A stretch of 64,000 nt of DNA from Planctomycetota bacterium. Lineage in GTDB: Bacteria > Planctomycetota > UBA1135 > GCA-002686595. Shown one piece after another: positions 55,669-64,000 of this stretch (position 1 is its first letter; every line of letters starts with the position of its first letter). The position numbers and the translations under genes are program-made. The notes below the pieces were generated by a model, which searched no databases, had not been told where the DNA came from, and worked only from the letters and a program-made list of their open reading frames with translations. The stretch is from the NCBI GenBank assembly GCA_016709875.1, contig JADJLZ010000012.1, positions 186,001 to 250,000 on the forward strand. Direction: 5' to 3'.

Positions 55669-55671
55669 CCC

Positions 55672-58062
55672 ATGACGACTCGTACCCTCACCCGCACGCT
55701 CTCGCCCGACCTGCTGCGCAAGATCGACGCCTACTGGCGCGCCGCCAACTACCTCTCCGTCGGGCAGATCTACCTGTGCGACAACCCGCTCCTGCGCCGT
55801 CCGCTCGAGCTCACGGACGTGAAGCACATGCTGCTCGGGCACTGGGGCACGACGCCCGGACAGAACTTCATCTACGCGCACCTGAACCGCGCGATCTGCA
55901 AGTACGACCTCGACATGATCTACGTCTCGGGCCCCGGGCATGGAGGTCCGGCGGTCGTGGGCAACACGTACCTCGAGGGCACGTACAGCGAGGTCTACCC
56001 CCAGATCACGCAGGACGAGGCCGGACTGCAGAAGCTCTTCAAACAGTTCTCCTTCCCCGGCGGCATCCCGAGCCATGCCTCGCCCGAGTGTCCCGGCTCG
56101 ATCCACGAGGGCGGCGAGCTGGGCTACTCGCTCAGCCACTCCTTCGGTGCCGTGTTCGACAACCCCGAGCTGATCGTCGCGTGCGTCGTCGGCGACGGCG
56201 AGGCGGAGACCGGACCGCTTGCAACCGCCTGGCACTCGAACAAGTTCCTCGACGCGGCGACCGACGGCGCCGTGCTGCCGATCCTGCACTTGAACGGCTA
56301 CAAGATCGCCAATCCGACGATCTTCGCGCGCATCCCGCGCGAGGAGCTCGAGCAGTTCTTCCACGGCTGCGGCTGGGCGCCGATCTTCGTCGCGGGCCAC
56401 GAGCCCGAGCCGATGCACGAGGCGATGGCCAGCGCGCTCGACACGGCGCTGGAGCAGATCCTGCGCATCCAGCAGGACGCGCGCCTGCGCGGCGTGCGCG
56501 CCCGAGCGCGCTGGCCGATGATCGTGCTCGATTCGCCCAAGGGCTGGACCGGGCCGGAGATGGTCGATGGCGTGCCCAACGAGGGCACCTTCCGCGCGCA
56601 TCAGGTGCCGATCTCGGTGTCCGCCTCGGCGCCGCCCAGGCACCTCGCGCAGCTCGAAGGCTGGCTGCGCAGCTACCGGCCCGAGGAACTCTTCGACGCG
56701 AGCGGCAAGCTGGTCGACGAACTCGCACAGCTCGCGCCGCAGGGCGCGCGGCGCATGGGGGCGAATCCGCATGCGAACGGCGGTCTGCTCTTGCGCGAGC
56801 TGACACTGCCCGATTTCCGCACGTTCGCGACCGAGGTCCCCGAGCCCGGCGTGCGCGGCATCGGCGATACGCGCGTGCTCGGCCCCTTCCTGCGCGAGGT
56901 CGTGCGCAGCAACGAGCAGCAGCGCAACTTCCGCGTCTTCGGTCCCGACGAGACGATCTCCAACGGCCTGGTCGCGCTCTTCGGGGCGACCTCACGCCAG
57001 TGGGATGCGCAGACGCTCCCGAGCGACGAGTTCCTCGCGCCGCAGGGTCGCGTGATGGAGATGCTCAGCGAGCACCAGTGCGAGGGCTGGCTCGAGGGCT
57101 ATCTGCTCACCGGCCGCCACGGCCTGTTCAACTGCTACGAGGCCTTCATCCACATCGTCGACTCGATGTTCAACCAGCACGCGAAGTGGCTCAAGGTCAC
57201 CGCGGGGCTGCCCTGGCGGGCGAAGATCGCCTCGCTCAACTACCTGCTCTCCTCGCACGTCTGGCGCCAGGACCACAACGGCTTCACGCACCAGGATCCC
57301 GGCTTCATCGACCACGTGGTCAACAAGAAGGCCTCGATCGTGCGCGTCTACCTGCCGCCGGACGCCAACTGCCTGCTTTCGGTGATGGACCACTGCCTGC
57401 GCAGCCGCGACTACGTCAACGTCGTCATCGCGGGCAAGCATCCGGCGCCGCAGTGGCTCGCGATGGATGCTGCCGTCGAGCACTGCACCGCAGGCATCGG
57501 CATCTGGGACTGGGCCAGCCGCGAGATTGGCGGCGAGCCGGACGTGGTCATGGCCTGCTGCGGCGACGTGCCGACGCTCGAGACGCTCGCGGCGGTCTCG
57601 ATCCTGCGCACAGAGCTACCCGAGCTCTCGATCCGCGTGGTGAACGTCGTGGACCTGATGCGGCTGCAGCCGCAGAGCGAGCATCCGCACGGCCTCACCG
57701 ATCCCGAGTTCGACGCGCTCTTCACGCGCGACAAGCAGGTGATCTTCGCCTTCCACGGCTATCCCTGGCTGATCCACCGGCTCACGTACCGACGCACCAA
57801 CCACGACAACATCCACGTGCGCGGCTACAAGGAGGAGGGCACGATCACGACGCCCTTCGACATGACCGTGCTGAACGACCTCGACCGCTTCCACCTGGTG
57901 ATGGACACGATCGACCGGCTGCCGCAGACCGGCGCGCAGGGCCAGGCCTTGAAGCGCACGCTCGAGCAGAAGCTCGTCCTGCACAAGCGCTACATCGACG
58001 CGAACGGCCAGGACCTGCCCGAGATCCGCGAGTGGAACTGGGGTGCGGCGCTGCGCGGCTGA
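55672..58062 (+). CDS. xfp: Xylulose-5-phosphate/fructose-6-phosphate phosphoketolase
   Basis: The 796-residue enzyme has the full phosphoketolase length and thiamine-diphosphate motifs: GPGHGGPAVVGNTYLEG, FPGGIPSHASPECPGSIHEGG, CVVGDGEAETGPLATAWHSN and GYKIANPTI in the N-terminal half, and HVWRQDHNGFTHQDPG plus YLPPDANCLL later. It cleaves xylulose 5-phosphate (and often fructose 6-phosphate) with phosphate to acetyl phosphate. It ends a zwf-ackA-xfp operon. A short palindrome (58054-58068) covers the stop codon. Confidence 0.96.
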   Translation: MTTRTLTRTLSPDLLRKIDAYWRAANYLSVGQIYLCDNPLLRRPLELTDVKHMLLGHWGTTPGQNFIYAHLNRAICKYDLDMIYVSGPGHGGPAVVGNTYLEGTYSEVYPQITQDEAGLQKLFKQFSFPGGIPSHASPECPGSIHEGGELGYSLSHSFGAVFDNPELIVACVVGDGEAETGPLATAWHSNKFLDAATDGAVLPILHLNGYKIANPTIFARIPREELEQFFHGCGWAPIFVAGHEPEPMHEAMASALDTALEQILRIQQDARLRGVRARARWPMIVLDSPKGWTGPEMVDGVPNEGTFRAHQVPISVSASAPPRHLAQLEGWLRSYRPEELFDASGKLVDELAQLAPQGARRMGANPHANGGLLLRELTLPDFRTFATEVPEPGVRGIGDTRVLGPFLREVVRSNEQQRNFRVFGPDETISNGLVALFGATSRQWDAQTLPSDEFLAPQGRVMEMLSEHQCEGWLEGYLLTGRHGLFNCYEAFIHIVDSMFNQHAKWLKVTAGLPWRAKIASLNYLLSSHVWRQDHNGFTHQDPGFIDHVVNKKASIVRVYLPPDANCLLSVMDHCLRSRDYVNVVIAGKHPAPQWLAMDAAVEHCTAGIGIWDWASREIGGEPDVVMACCGDVPTLETLAAVSILRTELPELSIRVVNVVDLMRLQPQSEHPHGLTDPEFDALFTRDKQVIFAFHGYPWLIHRLTYRRTNHDNIHVRGYKEEGTITTPFDMTVLNDLDRFHLVMDTIDRLPQTGAQGQALKRTLEQKLVLHKRYIDANGQDLPEIREWNWGAALRG

Positions 58063-58233
58063 GCCGCGTGTCTACTCACGATCGCGTACGCGGGGCGCGT
58101 TCCGGACGGGAAGCGATTCGTCCTGCTACGCACTCGTGTGGGTACTTCGGCGTGCGCCCCACAGCTACGCTCCATGACTGCTCGCGACCGGTCGCGGCAC
58201 GCAACCAGATCGCCACTCGAGGCGAGGAGCCGC

Positions 58234-60219
58234 ATGACCAGCGCCGCAGAGCGAGAACCAGCCCAGACGCATACCCGCAAGGTGCTCTTCACGAGCGTGT
58301 GCCGGCCGCTCGGGCCGGCGCACGGCGACGGGCCGAGCGTGGGCTACGAATTGTTGCACGGCCAGGTCACGCGCGCCCAGGGCATGTTCAGCCCGCGCTC
58401 GCTGCACCTGCACTTCGCGCTCGAGTACATCGCGGAGAACCTCGAGGCGCCGAGCGTCGTGCTGCAGTACCCCTCGCGGCGCGAACTCGTGCGCGAGCTC
58501 GAGAAGGGCTACGACTACGTCGCCGTCTCGTTCCTGCTGGCGGTCTTCCACCGCATGCAGGAGGTCGTCGCGCTCGTGCGCAAGCACGCGCCGGGCTCGA
58601 AGATCGTGCTCGGCGGCTACGGCACGGTGCTCTCCGACGAGGTGCTCGCGCCCTACGCGGACCACATCTGTCGCGAGGAGGGGGTCGCGTACATGCGCGA
58701 ACTGCTCGGCGAAGCGCCGATCGAGATGCCCTATAGGCATCCGCTCGTCGTCAGCCATCTCAAGGTCTTCGGCGCGAAGGTCTCGAAGACGGGCATGGTC
58801 TTCGCGGGCCTGGGCTGTCCCAACGGCTGCGATTTCTGCTGCACCTCGCACTTCTTCAAGCGCCGGCACATCCGCCTCCTGCCGAGCGGCAAGGACATCT
58901 ACGCCGTCGTCGAGCGCTACCTCGAGATCGACCCGGGGATCAGCCTGGTCGTACTCGACGAGGACTTCCTGCTCAACAAGCGCCGCGCGCTCGAGTTCCG
59001 CGAGTGCGTGCTGCGCGGCGGGAAGGCACTCTCGCTGTTCGTCTTCGCGAGCATCAAGGCGATCAGCCAGTACAGCACCGAGGAGATCCTCGAGATGGGG
59101 ATCGATGGCATGTGGATCGGCTACGAGGGCACGCGCTCGGGCTACGCCAAGCAGCAGGGCCGCGCCCCCGAGGAGCTCTTCCGCGAGTTGCGCGAGCACG
59201 GCGTCTCAATCCTCGCCTCGATGATCGTCGGCCTGCCGTACCAGGACGAAGCGATCGTGCAGCAGGAGTTCGACGGGCTGATGGCGCTCGAGCCCGACCT
59301 GTGCCAGTTCCTGATCTACGGTCCGACACCGGGCACGCCCTTCTTCGAGCGCACGCTGAAGGACGGGCTGCTGCGCCGGGGCCTGCGCGAGGACCGCGAG
59401 CTCTACTACAAGTCCTGCGACGGCTTCACGGCGATGGTCGAGCATCCCACGCTCGCGCCGCAGACGATCGAGGCGCTGCAGCAGCGCTGTTTCCGCGAGG
59501 ACTTCCAGCGCCTGGGCCCCTCGATCTACCGCGCGGTGGGGACCTGGCTGCGCGGCCAGCGCACGCTCGCGCGCTCGACGAACCCGATGCTGCGGCGCAA
59601 GTCGGAGCGTTTCGCGCGCGAGTTGCGCAACGCCTACCCCGTGTTCCTCGCCGGCCGGCTCTTCGGGCCCGCTCGCGCCGTGCGCCGGCGCATCGGCGCG
59701 TTGCAGCGCGAGGTGCACGCCGCGATCGGCCCGCCGACGCTGGGCGAGCGTGCGCGTTCGGTCGTGGCTGCGGGGCTGGCGCTGTGGACGGCCTTCACTC
59801 TGCGCTTGGGCCTGTTCCAGGATCCGCGCCTCACCAAGCATGCCTGGCGCCTGCCGGCGGAAGCGCGCCGACCGGCGCGGATCTGGCAGCGGCTGGTCGA
59901 TGCGCGCAAGGCCGTGCACGTCGAACGCAGGCCCGACGGCGCCGTCTGGCTGCGGCTGCACGGCGCCATGCGCGCGGAGGACACGGCCCGCATCGCGCAG
60001 CAGACGCGCGAAGCGCTGCGCCGGACGCGCGACCGGCTCGTGCTCGACCTCAAGGGGCTGAACAACTTCGACGGGGAGTCCGCGCAACACCTCGCCGACG
60101 TGCTGGGCGAGTACCGCGCGCGCATCCGGATCCTGGCTCCGAGCACGCTCGCGCACCCCGGCGTCACGACGGCACTCGCGGCCTTCAGCGTGTACCACAG
60201 CCCTGCGTTCGGTCTGTAG
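58234..60219 (+). CDS. Radical SAM protein with B12-binding-like N-terminus and STAS-like C-terminus
   Basis: I place the start at ATG 58234 behind GGCGAGGAG; upstream ATG/GTG codons at 58174 and 58138 are weaker. The 661-residue product has a cobalamin-binding-like fold (residues 50-165, DYVAVSFLLAVFH, IVLGGYGTVL) without DxHxxG, then a radical SAM core with CxxxCxxC (C195, C199, C202; GLGCPNGCDFC). A basic linker follows, and residues about 555-661 resemble a STAS domain (VWLRLHGAMRAEDTARI, LVLDLKGLNNFDGESA). The 171-bp gap before it holds a TACGCT box near 58162. Substrate unknown. Confidence 0.82.
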   Translation: MTSAAEREPAQTHTRKVLFTSVCRPLGPAHGDGPSVGYELLHGQVTRAQGMFSPRSLHLHFALEYIAENLEAPSVVLQYPSRRELVRELEKGYDYVAVSFLLAVFHRMQEVVALVRKHAPGSKIVLGGYGTVLSDEVLAPYADHICREEGVAYMRELLGEAPIEMPYRHPLVVSHLKVFGAKVSKTGMVFAGLGCPNGCDFCCTSHFFKRRHIRLLPSGKDIYAVVERYLEIDPGISLVVLDEDFLLNKRRALEFRECVLRGGKALSLFVFASIKAISQYSTEEILEMGIDGMWIGYEGTRSGYAKQQGRAPEELFRELREHGVSILASMIVGLPYQDEAIVQQEFDGLMALEPDLCQFLIYGPTPGTPFFERTLKDGLLRRGLREDRELYYKSCDGFTAMVEHPTLAPQTIEALQQRCFREDFQRLGPSIYRAVGTWLRGQRTLARSTNPMLRRKSERFARELRNAYPVFLAGRLFGPARAVRRRIGALQREVHAAIGPPTLGERARSVVAAGLALWTAFTLRLGLFQDPRLTKHAWRLPAEARRPARIWQRLVDARKAVHVERRPDGAVWLRLHGAMRAEDTARIAQQTREALRRTRDRLVLDLKGLNNFDGESAQHLADVLGEYRARIRILAPSTLAHPGVTTALAAFSVYHSPAFGL

Positions 60220-60259
60220 CGGGCGGCGATGGAATGCGGGACTTCGCCATGCTGGGGCG

Positions 60260-60265
60260 TAGGAT
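60260..60265 (+). promoter_or_regulatory. -10-like box close to the RNB ribonuclease start
   Basis: TAGGAT ends nine bases before ATG 60275; no purine-rich ribosome site lies between. Confidence 0.35.
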
Positions 60266-60274
60266 GCAGCCCGC

Positions 60275-61792
60275 ATGAGCTCGCACGACTCCGAATCGAA
60301 GGCCAGGAGCGGGGGACCCACCCACGCCACGCGGGATACCAGCCACGACCGGGAGCGACTCACCTCGATCGCGCGTCGCGCGATGCTCGAGCGCAACCTC
60401 GAGCCGGACTTCCCGCCCGCCGCCTTGAAGGAGCTCACGCGGCTGCACGCGCCGGCCGTGGCAGAGGAGGGCCTGCGCGACCTGCGCGAGTTGCTCTGGG
60501 CGGCGATCGACAACGACGATTCGCGCGACATCGACCAGCTCACGGTCGCCGAGTCCGAGGGCGGCGGCCGCGTGCGCGTGCGGGTCGCGATCGCGGACGT
60601 GGACGCGCTGGTGCGCAAGGGTTCCGCGCTCGACCTGCACGCGGCGGCGAACACGACCTCGGTCTACACGCCTGCCGTGGTCTTTCCGATGCTGCCCGCG
60701 GCGCTCTCGACCGATCTCACCTCGCTCAACCAGGACGGCGATCGCCTGGCGTTGGTCGTCGATATGCTCTTCGACGCGCAGGCCACACTGCTCGAGTCGG
60801 ACATCTACCGCGCGCGCGTCCGCAACCGCGCGCAGCTGGCGTATCCGAGCATGGCCGTCTGGCTCGAAGGACACGCCCAGGCGCCTGCGCGCGTGCGCGA
60901 GGTCGCGGGCCTGGCGGAGAACCTGCGCCTGCAGGACCAGCTCGCGCAGCGTCTGGTCGAGTCGCGCCACCGCAACGGCGCGCTCGATTTCGAGACGCTC
61001 GAGACGCGCGCCGTGTTCCAGGGCGAGGGGATCTCGAGCCTCGAACTGGACCGGAAGAACCGCGCCAAACAGCTGATCGAGGACTTCATGATCGCGGCCA
61101 ACGGCGTGGGCGCGAAGTTCCTCGCCGCGAAGAAGTTCCCGTCCATCCGCAGGGTCCTGCGCTCGCCTGAGCGCTGGGATCGCATCGTCGCGTTCGCGGC
61201 GAGCTTCGGCTCGAAGCTCCCCGGCGAGCCCGATGCGGTCGCGCTCGAGGCCTTCCTGCTGCAACGCCGCAAGGCCGAGCCCGAGAAGTTCGCCGACCTA
61301 TCGCTGGTCGTGATCAAGCTCATCGGCCGCGGTGAGTACGCGCTCGATCTCCCCGGCGACGAGGCGCCGGGACACTTCGGCCTGGCAGTCAAGGACTACA
61401 CGCACTCGACCGCGCCGAATCGACGCTACCCCGACCTCATCACGCAGCGCCTGCTCAAGGCGGCGATCGCGGGTGCGCCGCCGCCCTATGCGTTGGAGGA
61501 GCTGGGCCAGCTCGCGAAGCACTGCACGGATCAGGAGGACGCGGCCACGAAGGTCGAGCGGAGCGTGCGCAAGTCCGCCGCGGCGCTGCTGCTCTCCGAC
61601 CGGCTCGGCGCGAGCTTCGACGCGGTCGTCAGCGGCGCGTCGATGAGCGGAACCTGGGTGCGCCTGTGCACGATCCCGGTCGAGGGCCGGGTCGAGCAGG
61701 GCTTCCAGGGACTCGATGTCGGCGACCGCGTGCGCGTGAAGCTCGTTCACACCGACGTCGAGCGCGGCTTCATCGACTTCGTGCGCGTCTGA
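60275..61792 (+). CDS. RNB-domain ribonuclease (RNase II/R-like)
   Basis: The 505-residue protein contains an RNB domain from about residue 65 with AIDNDDSRDIDQLTV (acidic residues D79, D85, D87), NTTSVYTPAVVFPMLP, and KDYTHSTAPNRRYPDL with the conserved Arg pair. The position after D87, Asp in RNase II and R, is Gln (Q88). There is no N-terminal cold-shock pair; a short S1-like tail (GLDVGDRVRVKLVHTDVERG) closes the protein. It should degrade RNA 3'-to-5'. It converges on the next gene across a strong hairpin. Confidence 0.9.
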   Translation: MSSHDSESKARSGGPTHATRDTSHDRERLTSIARRAMLERNLEPDFPPAALKELTRLHAPAVAEEGLRDLRELLWAAIDNDDSRDIDQLTVAESEGGGRVRVRVAIADVDALVRKGSALDLHAAANTTSVYTPAVVFPMLPAALSTDLTSLNQDGDRLALVVDMLFDAQATLLESDIYRARVRNRAQLAYPSMAVWLEGHAQAPARVREVAGLAENLRLQDQLAQRLVESRHRNGALDFETLETRAVFQGEGISSLELDRKNRAKQLIEDFMIAANGVGAKFLAAKKFPSIRRVLRSPERWDRIVAFAASFGSKLPGEPDAVALEAFLLQRRKAEPEKFADLSLVVIKLIGRGEYALDLPGDEAPGHFGLAVKDYTHSTAPNRRYPDLITQRLLKAAIAGAPPPYALEELGQLAKHCTDQEDAATKVERSVRKSAAALLLSDRLGASFDAVVSGASMSGTWVRLCTIPVEGRVEQGFQGLDVGDRVRVKLVHTDVERGFIDFVRV

Positions 61793-61813
61793 AGCGCGGG
61801 GATTCCCCGCGCT
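61793..61813. terminator. Bidirectional terminator hairpin between convergent genes
   Basis: AGCGCGGGG and CCCCGCGCT form a perfect 9-bp stem with a 3-nt loop, starting directly after the RNB stop and ending four bases before the iminopeptidase stop. Confidence 0.65.
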
Positions 61814-61817
61814 GAAG

Positions 61818-62786
61818 TCATCCGGCGCAGCGCGGGCTGCCCGTGCGCGCGACGCGGTCCATCGCCGCGACGAGCTGTTTCGCGATCCCGGGCTCGTGCG
61901 AGCTGTGCCCGGCGTCGTCGACGACGACGTAGCTCGCCTCGGGCCAGGCTCGGTGCAGGTCGTCCGCGCCGACGATCGGACAGACGAGGTCGTAGCGGCC
62001 GTGCACGAGGAACGCGGGGATCGCGCGCACGCGCTCGAGATCGCGCAGCAGCCGATCGTCGGGCGTGAAGCGCTGGTTGCGCAGGTAGTGCGCCTCCAAT
62101 CGCGCGAGCGCCCAGCTGGTCTGGTCGTTCGTGAGGAGCGAGAGGAACTCGGGGTTCGGCAGCAGCGTGCAGGCCGAGCCCTCGTAGGTCGCCCAGGCCT
62201 TCGCCGCCGTGCGCGCGACGCGCTCGTCCGCGCTGTGGAAGAGTTCCCAGTACGCCTCGAGCAGATCGCTGCGCCGGTTCGCGGGCACGTGTTCTGCGAA
62301 GGTGCGCCACAACTCGGGCGCGAGTGCGCGCAGACCGTAGAGCCACCAGTGCACCTCGAGCTCGCGCAGGAGCCAGATGCCGCGCAGGCACAGCGAGAGC
62401 ACGCGCTCGGGATGGCGCTCGGCGTAGTACAGGCCGAGCGTGCTGCCCCACGAGCCGCCGAAGACGTGCCATTTCTCGATGCCAAGTTGCGCGCGGATGC
62501 GCTCGAAATCGGCGACGAGGTCGTCGATCGTGTTCTCCCGGAGCTCGCCGAGGGGAGTGCTGCGCCCCGAACCGCGCTGGTCCACGAGCACGACGCGGAA
62601 CGCGCGCGGGTCGAAGAAGCGCCGGTCGGTCGTCGAGCAGCCTGCGCCCGGGCCACCGTGGACGAAGAGCACGGGGGCGCCCTGCGGGTTGCCGCACTGC
62701 TCGAGGTAGAGCGTGTGCAGGGGCGAGACGGCGAGGCGCTCGCTGTGGAAGGGTTCGATCGGGGGGTAGAGGCCGGGAGCTGCCAT
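61818..62786 (-). CDS. pip: Proline iminopeptidase (peptidase S33)
   Basis: The 322-residue enzyme starts at ATG 62786. It has HGGPGAGC (oxyanion region, residues 43-50), DQRGSGRSTP, the nucleophile elbow GGSWGSTL with S112, VHGRYDLVCP with the acid, and DDAGHSSHEPG with the catalytic His. Proline iminopeptidases remove N-terminal proline from peptides in the cytoplasm. TAGCCT lies 7 nt upstream of the start. The frame continues nine codons upstream to another ATG, which would overlap the promoter box. Confidence 0.93.
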   Translation of the reverse strand: MAAPGLYPPIEPFHSERLAVSPLHTLYLEQCGNPQGAPVLFVHGGPGAGCSTTDRRFFDPRAFRVVLVDQRGSGRSTPLGELRENTIDDLVADFERIRAQLGIEKWHVFGGSWGSTLGLYYAERHPERVLSLCLRGIWLLRELEVHWWLYGLRALAPELWRTFAEHVPANRRSDLLEAYWELFHSADERVARTAAKAWATYEGSACTLLPNPEFLSLLTNDQTSWALARLEAHYLRNQRFTPDDRLLRDLERVRAIPAFLVHGRYDLVCPIVGADDLHRAWPEASYVVVDDAGHSSHEPGIAKQLVAAMDRVARTGSPRCAG

Positions 62787-62793
62787 GCGAGGG

Positions 62794-62826
62794 AGGCTAA
62801 CAAGCCGCGCCATGGGCGGGTACGCT
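62794..62826. promoter_or_regulatory. Divergent -10-like boxes, both next to start codons
   Basis: Minus strand TAGCCT (complement of 62794-62799) ends 7 nt before ATG 62786. Plus strand TACGCT (62821-62826) ends 7 nt before ATG 62834. With -10 boxes this close, transcription would begin at the start codons. Confidence 0.45.
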
Positions 62827-62833
62827 CACTCGC

Positions 62834-63709
62834 ATGATCACCGTTCTCGGCACAGGTCTTCTCGGTTCAGGTTTTGCGCGCGCTCTGTGCAGGAAAGGCG
62901 GACCGGTCCGCGTCTGGAACCGCTCGCCCGAGAAGGCGCGTGCGCTCGCCGGGCTCGGCGCCGTGCCCGTCGCGGACCTCGTCGAGGCCGTGCGCTGCGC
63001 GGAGCGCACGCACATCGTGCTCTCCGACGACGCGGCGGTGGACGCCGTGCTCGCCGCGGCGGCTCCCGGGTTCGCGCGGGGAGCGCTGGTGTTCGACCAC
63101 ACGACGACCTCGACCGCTGGCGCGCTGCGCCGCACGGCCTACTGGCGCGAGCGCGGCGTGCTCTACCAGCACGCGCCGGTCTTCATGGGGCCGCAGAACG
63201 CCGCGGAATCCACGGGGATCATGCTCGTCTCGGGCGAGCGCGGACTCGTCGCGCGCGTCACGCCGCTGCTCACGCCGATGACGGGCAAGCTCGTGGACCT
63301 GGGAACGCGCGTCGATGCAGCCGCGGCGTACAAGCTGCTCGGGAACTTGTTCCTGCTCTCGCTCTCGGCGGGCTTCACCGACGTCCTCGCGCTCGCGAAG
63401 TCGATGGACCTCGCGCCCGCGGAGGCGGCCGCGCTCTTTGGCCACTTCAATCCGGGCGCGGCCGTGCCCGCGCGCTTCCAGCGCGTGATCGAGGCCGACT
63501 ACGAGCACCCGACCTGGGAGCTCGCGATGGCGCGCAAGGACGCGCGGCTGATGCAGGCCGAGGCCGACAGCGCGGGCATCGCGCTCGCGACGCTGCCCGC
63601 CTTCGCGGCGCACATGGACCGGCTGATCGCAGAGGGCCACGGCCACGACGATTGGACCGTGGTCGCGAAGGACTTCGTCGGCGCGCCGGCCGAGTCGCTC
63701 GCTACTTGA
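62834..63709 (+). CDS. NAD(P)-dependent beta-hydroxyacid-dehydrogenase-like oxidoreductase
   Basis: The 291-residue protein has the dinucleotide-binding GTGLLGSGFA at residues 6-15, RVWNRSPEKARAL, and the family's catalytic Lys in AAAYKLLGNLFLLSL. It belongs to the 3-hydroxyisobutyrate dehydrogenase/6-phosphogluconate-dehydrogenase-like group. The usual substrate motif DAPVSGG reads HAPVFMGPQ, so the substrate may differ, and it is not a canonical Gnd. Its end overlaps the convergent parvulin gene by 8 bp. Confidence 0.88.
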   Translation: MITVLGTGLLGSGFARALCRKGGPVRVWNRSPEKARALAGLGAVPVADLVEAVRCAERTHIVLSDDAAVDAVLAAAAPGFARGALVFDHTTTSTAGALRRTAYWRERGVLYQHAPVFMGPQNAAESTGIMLVSGERGLVARVTPLLTPMTGKLVDLGTRVDAAAAYKLLGNLFLLSLSAGFTDVLALAKSMDLAPAEAAALFGHFNPGAAVPARFQRVIEADYEHPTWELAMARKDARLMQAEADSAGIALATLPAFAAHMDRLIAEGHGHDDWTVVAKDFVGAPAESLAT

Positions 63710-64000
63710 CGCGCTTGATGATGTGCCAGCCGAAGGGACTGGCCGTCGCATTCCAGGGCGCCACGCCGATCTCGCCGACCTTCAGGCGGAATCCGACGTC
63801 GCCGAAGCCCTGCACGTAGCCTTTGCGGCCGGCCTTGGTGATCGGGTAGATGCCCGGAGCGCTGTCATTGGTGTACTGCTTGACGAGCGTGAGGAAGTCG
63901 GCGCCGCCGACTGCTTCCGCGTAGACCTTCTCCGCCAGCGCCTTCGCCTCGTCCTTGCTGCGGGTCACGCTTGCCGGCATGCGCGGTGCACCCTTGAACG
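63702..64000 (-). CDS. Parvulin-type peptidylprolyl isomerase, C-terminal end (partial)
   Basis: The frame is open to the window edge, so the N-terminal part lies outside. The 99 visible codons read FKGAPRMPASVTRSKDEAKALAEK at the start and hold the parvulin core (GGADFLTLVKQYTNDSAPG, GYVQGFGDVGFRLKVGEIG, GWHIIKRVK) with the conserved C-terminal HIIKR strand. An internal ATG at 63980 is not the likely start. The enzyme isomerises prolyl bonds; whether this one is periplasmic cannot be seen. Confidence 0.88.
   Translation of the reverse strand, partial: FKGAPRMPASVTRSKDEAKALAEKVYAEAVGGADFLTLVKQYTNDSAPGIYPITKAGRKGYVQGFGDVGFRLKVGEIGVAPWNATASPFGWHIIKRVK

Noticed and set aside
58054..58068. Palindrome over the phosphoketolase stop codon as a terminator
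   Set aside because: Stem of five to seven pairs with a tiny loop and no T tract; such palindromes occur often in this GC-rich sequence.
62834..63709. 6-phosphogluconate dehydrogenase (gnd) completing the pentose phosphate branch
   Set aside because: The protein is too short (291 residues) and lacks the Gnd C-terminal domain; it fits the beta-hydroxyacid dehydrogenase group.

Overview
The window is a high-GC, gene-dense bacterial stretch with 48 protein genes, no rRNA or tRNA that I can see, no insertion sequence and no CRISPR array. Several traits point to a Planctomycetota-like organism: adjacent DUF1800 and DUF1501 genes behind an ECF sigma factor, large Ser/Thr kinases that read DWG instead of DFG and carry C-terminal TPR-like regions, many secreted proteins of unknown role, and a recurrent Cys-rich C-terminal domain ending in a Trp. 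This placement is an inference from gene content; no marker gene fixes it.

Layout. 54-5790: three tandem secreted beta-propeller paralogues. 5806-8503 (minus): a secreted protein with the same C-terminal domain, then a frameshifted DUF4838 protein. 8608-13947: ECF sigma factor, small membrane proteins, DUF1800, DUF1501 and an aspartyl-protease/PDZ protein. 14107-18975: a galactose-oxidase-like propeller with the shared C-terminal domain (frameshifted), a pseudo-peptidase-like secreted protein, a Tat-exported aldo/keto reductase and a CPXCG zinc-ribbon protein. 18976-20106: about 1.1 kb of almost pure G and C, lying exactly between two convergent stop codons. 20107-23792 (minus): cydA, cydB, an alpha/beta hydrolase and an OsmC peroxidase. 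23897-29622: a methyltransferase, an ABC-2 exporter with a universal stress protein, and a second pseudo-peptidase-like protein. 29629-42390 (minus): a PQQ-type propeller, two tandem kinase-TPR paralogues, and an operon containing a predicted BECR-fold nuclease toxin with a 1-nt-overlapping putative immunity gene, an SGNH hydrolase and another protein with the shared C-terminal domain. 42456-51246: rsmH, a C25-like cysteine peptidase (minus), then a signalling block of NarL-type regulator, lipoprotein, periplasmic binding protein and hybrid histidine kinase. 51359-58062: pgm, zwf, ackA and phosphoketolase. 58234-64000: a radical SAM protein with a STAS-like tail, an RNB ribonuclease, a proline iminopeptidase, an NAD-dependent dehydrogenase and the end of a parvulin isomerase.

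How it fits together. The sugar block could oxidise glucose phosphate and cleave sugar phosphates to acetyl phosphate, which acetate kinase turns into ATP plus acetate. cydAB, OsmC and the hydrolase look like an oxygen-scavenging and peroxide-defence unit. Six secreted proteins with unrelated N-terminal parts share one C-terminal module, which suggests a common export or surface-attachment route. Many genes have a TAnnnT -10-like box only 6-14 nt before the start codon, consistent with frequent leaderless transcripts.

Quality caveat: both clear frameshifts fall in short C or G runs, and the 1.1-kb block is made of C and G runs, so indel errors in homopolymers are likely in this assembly.
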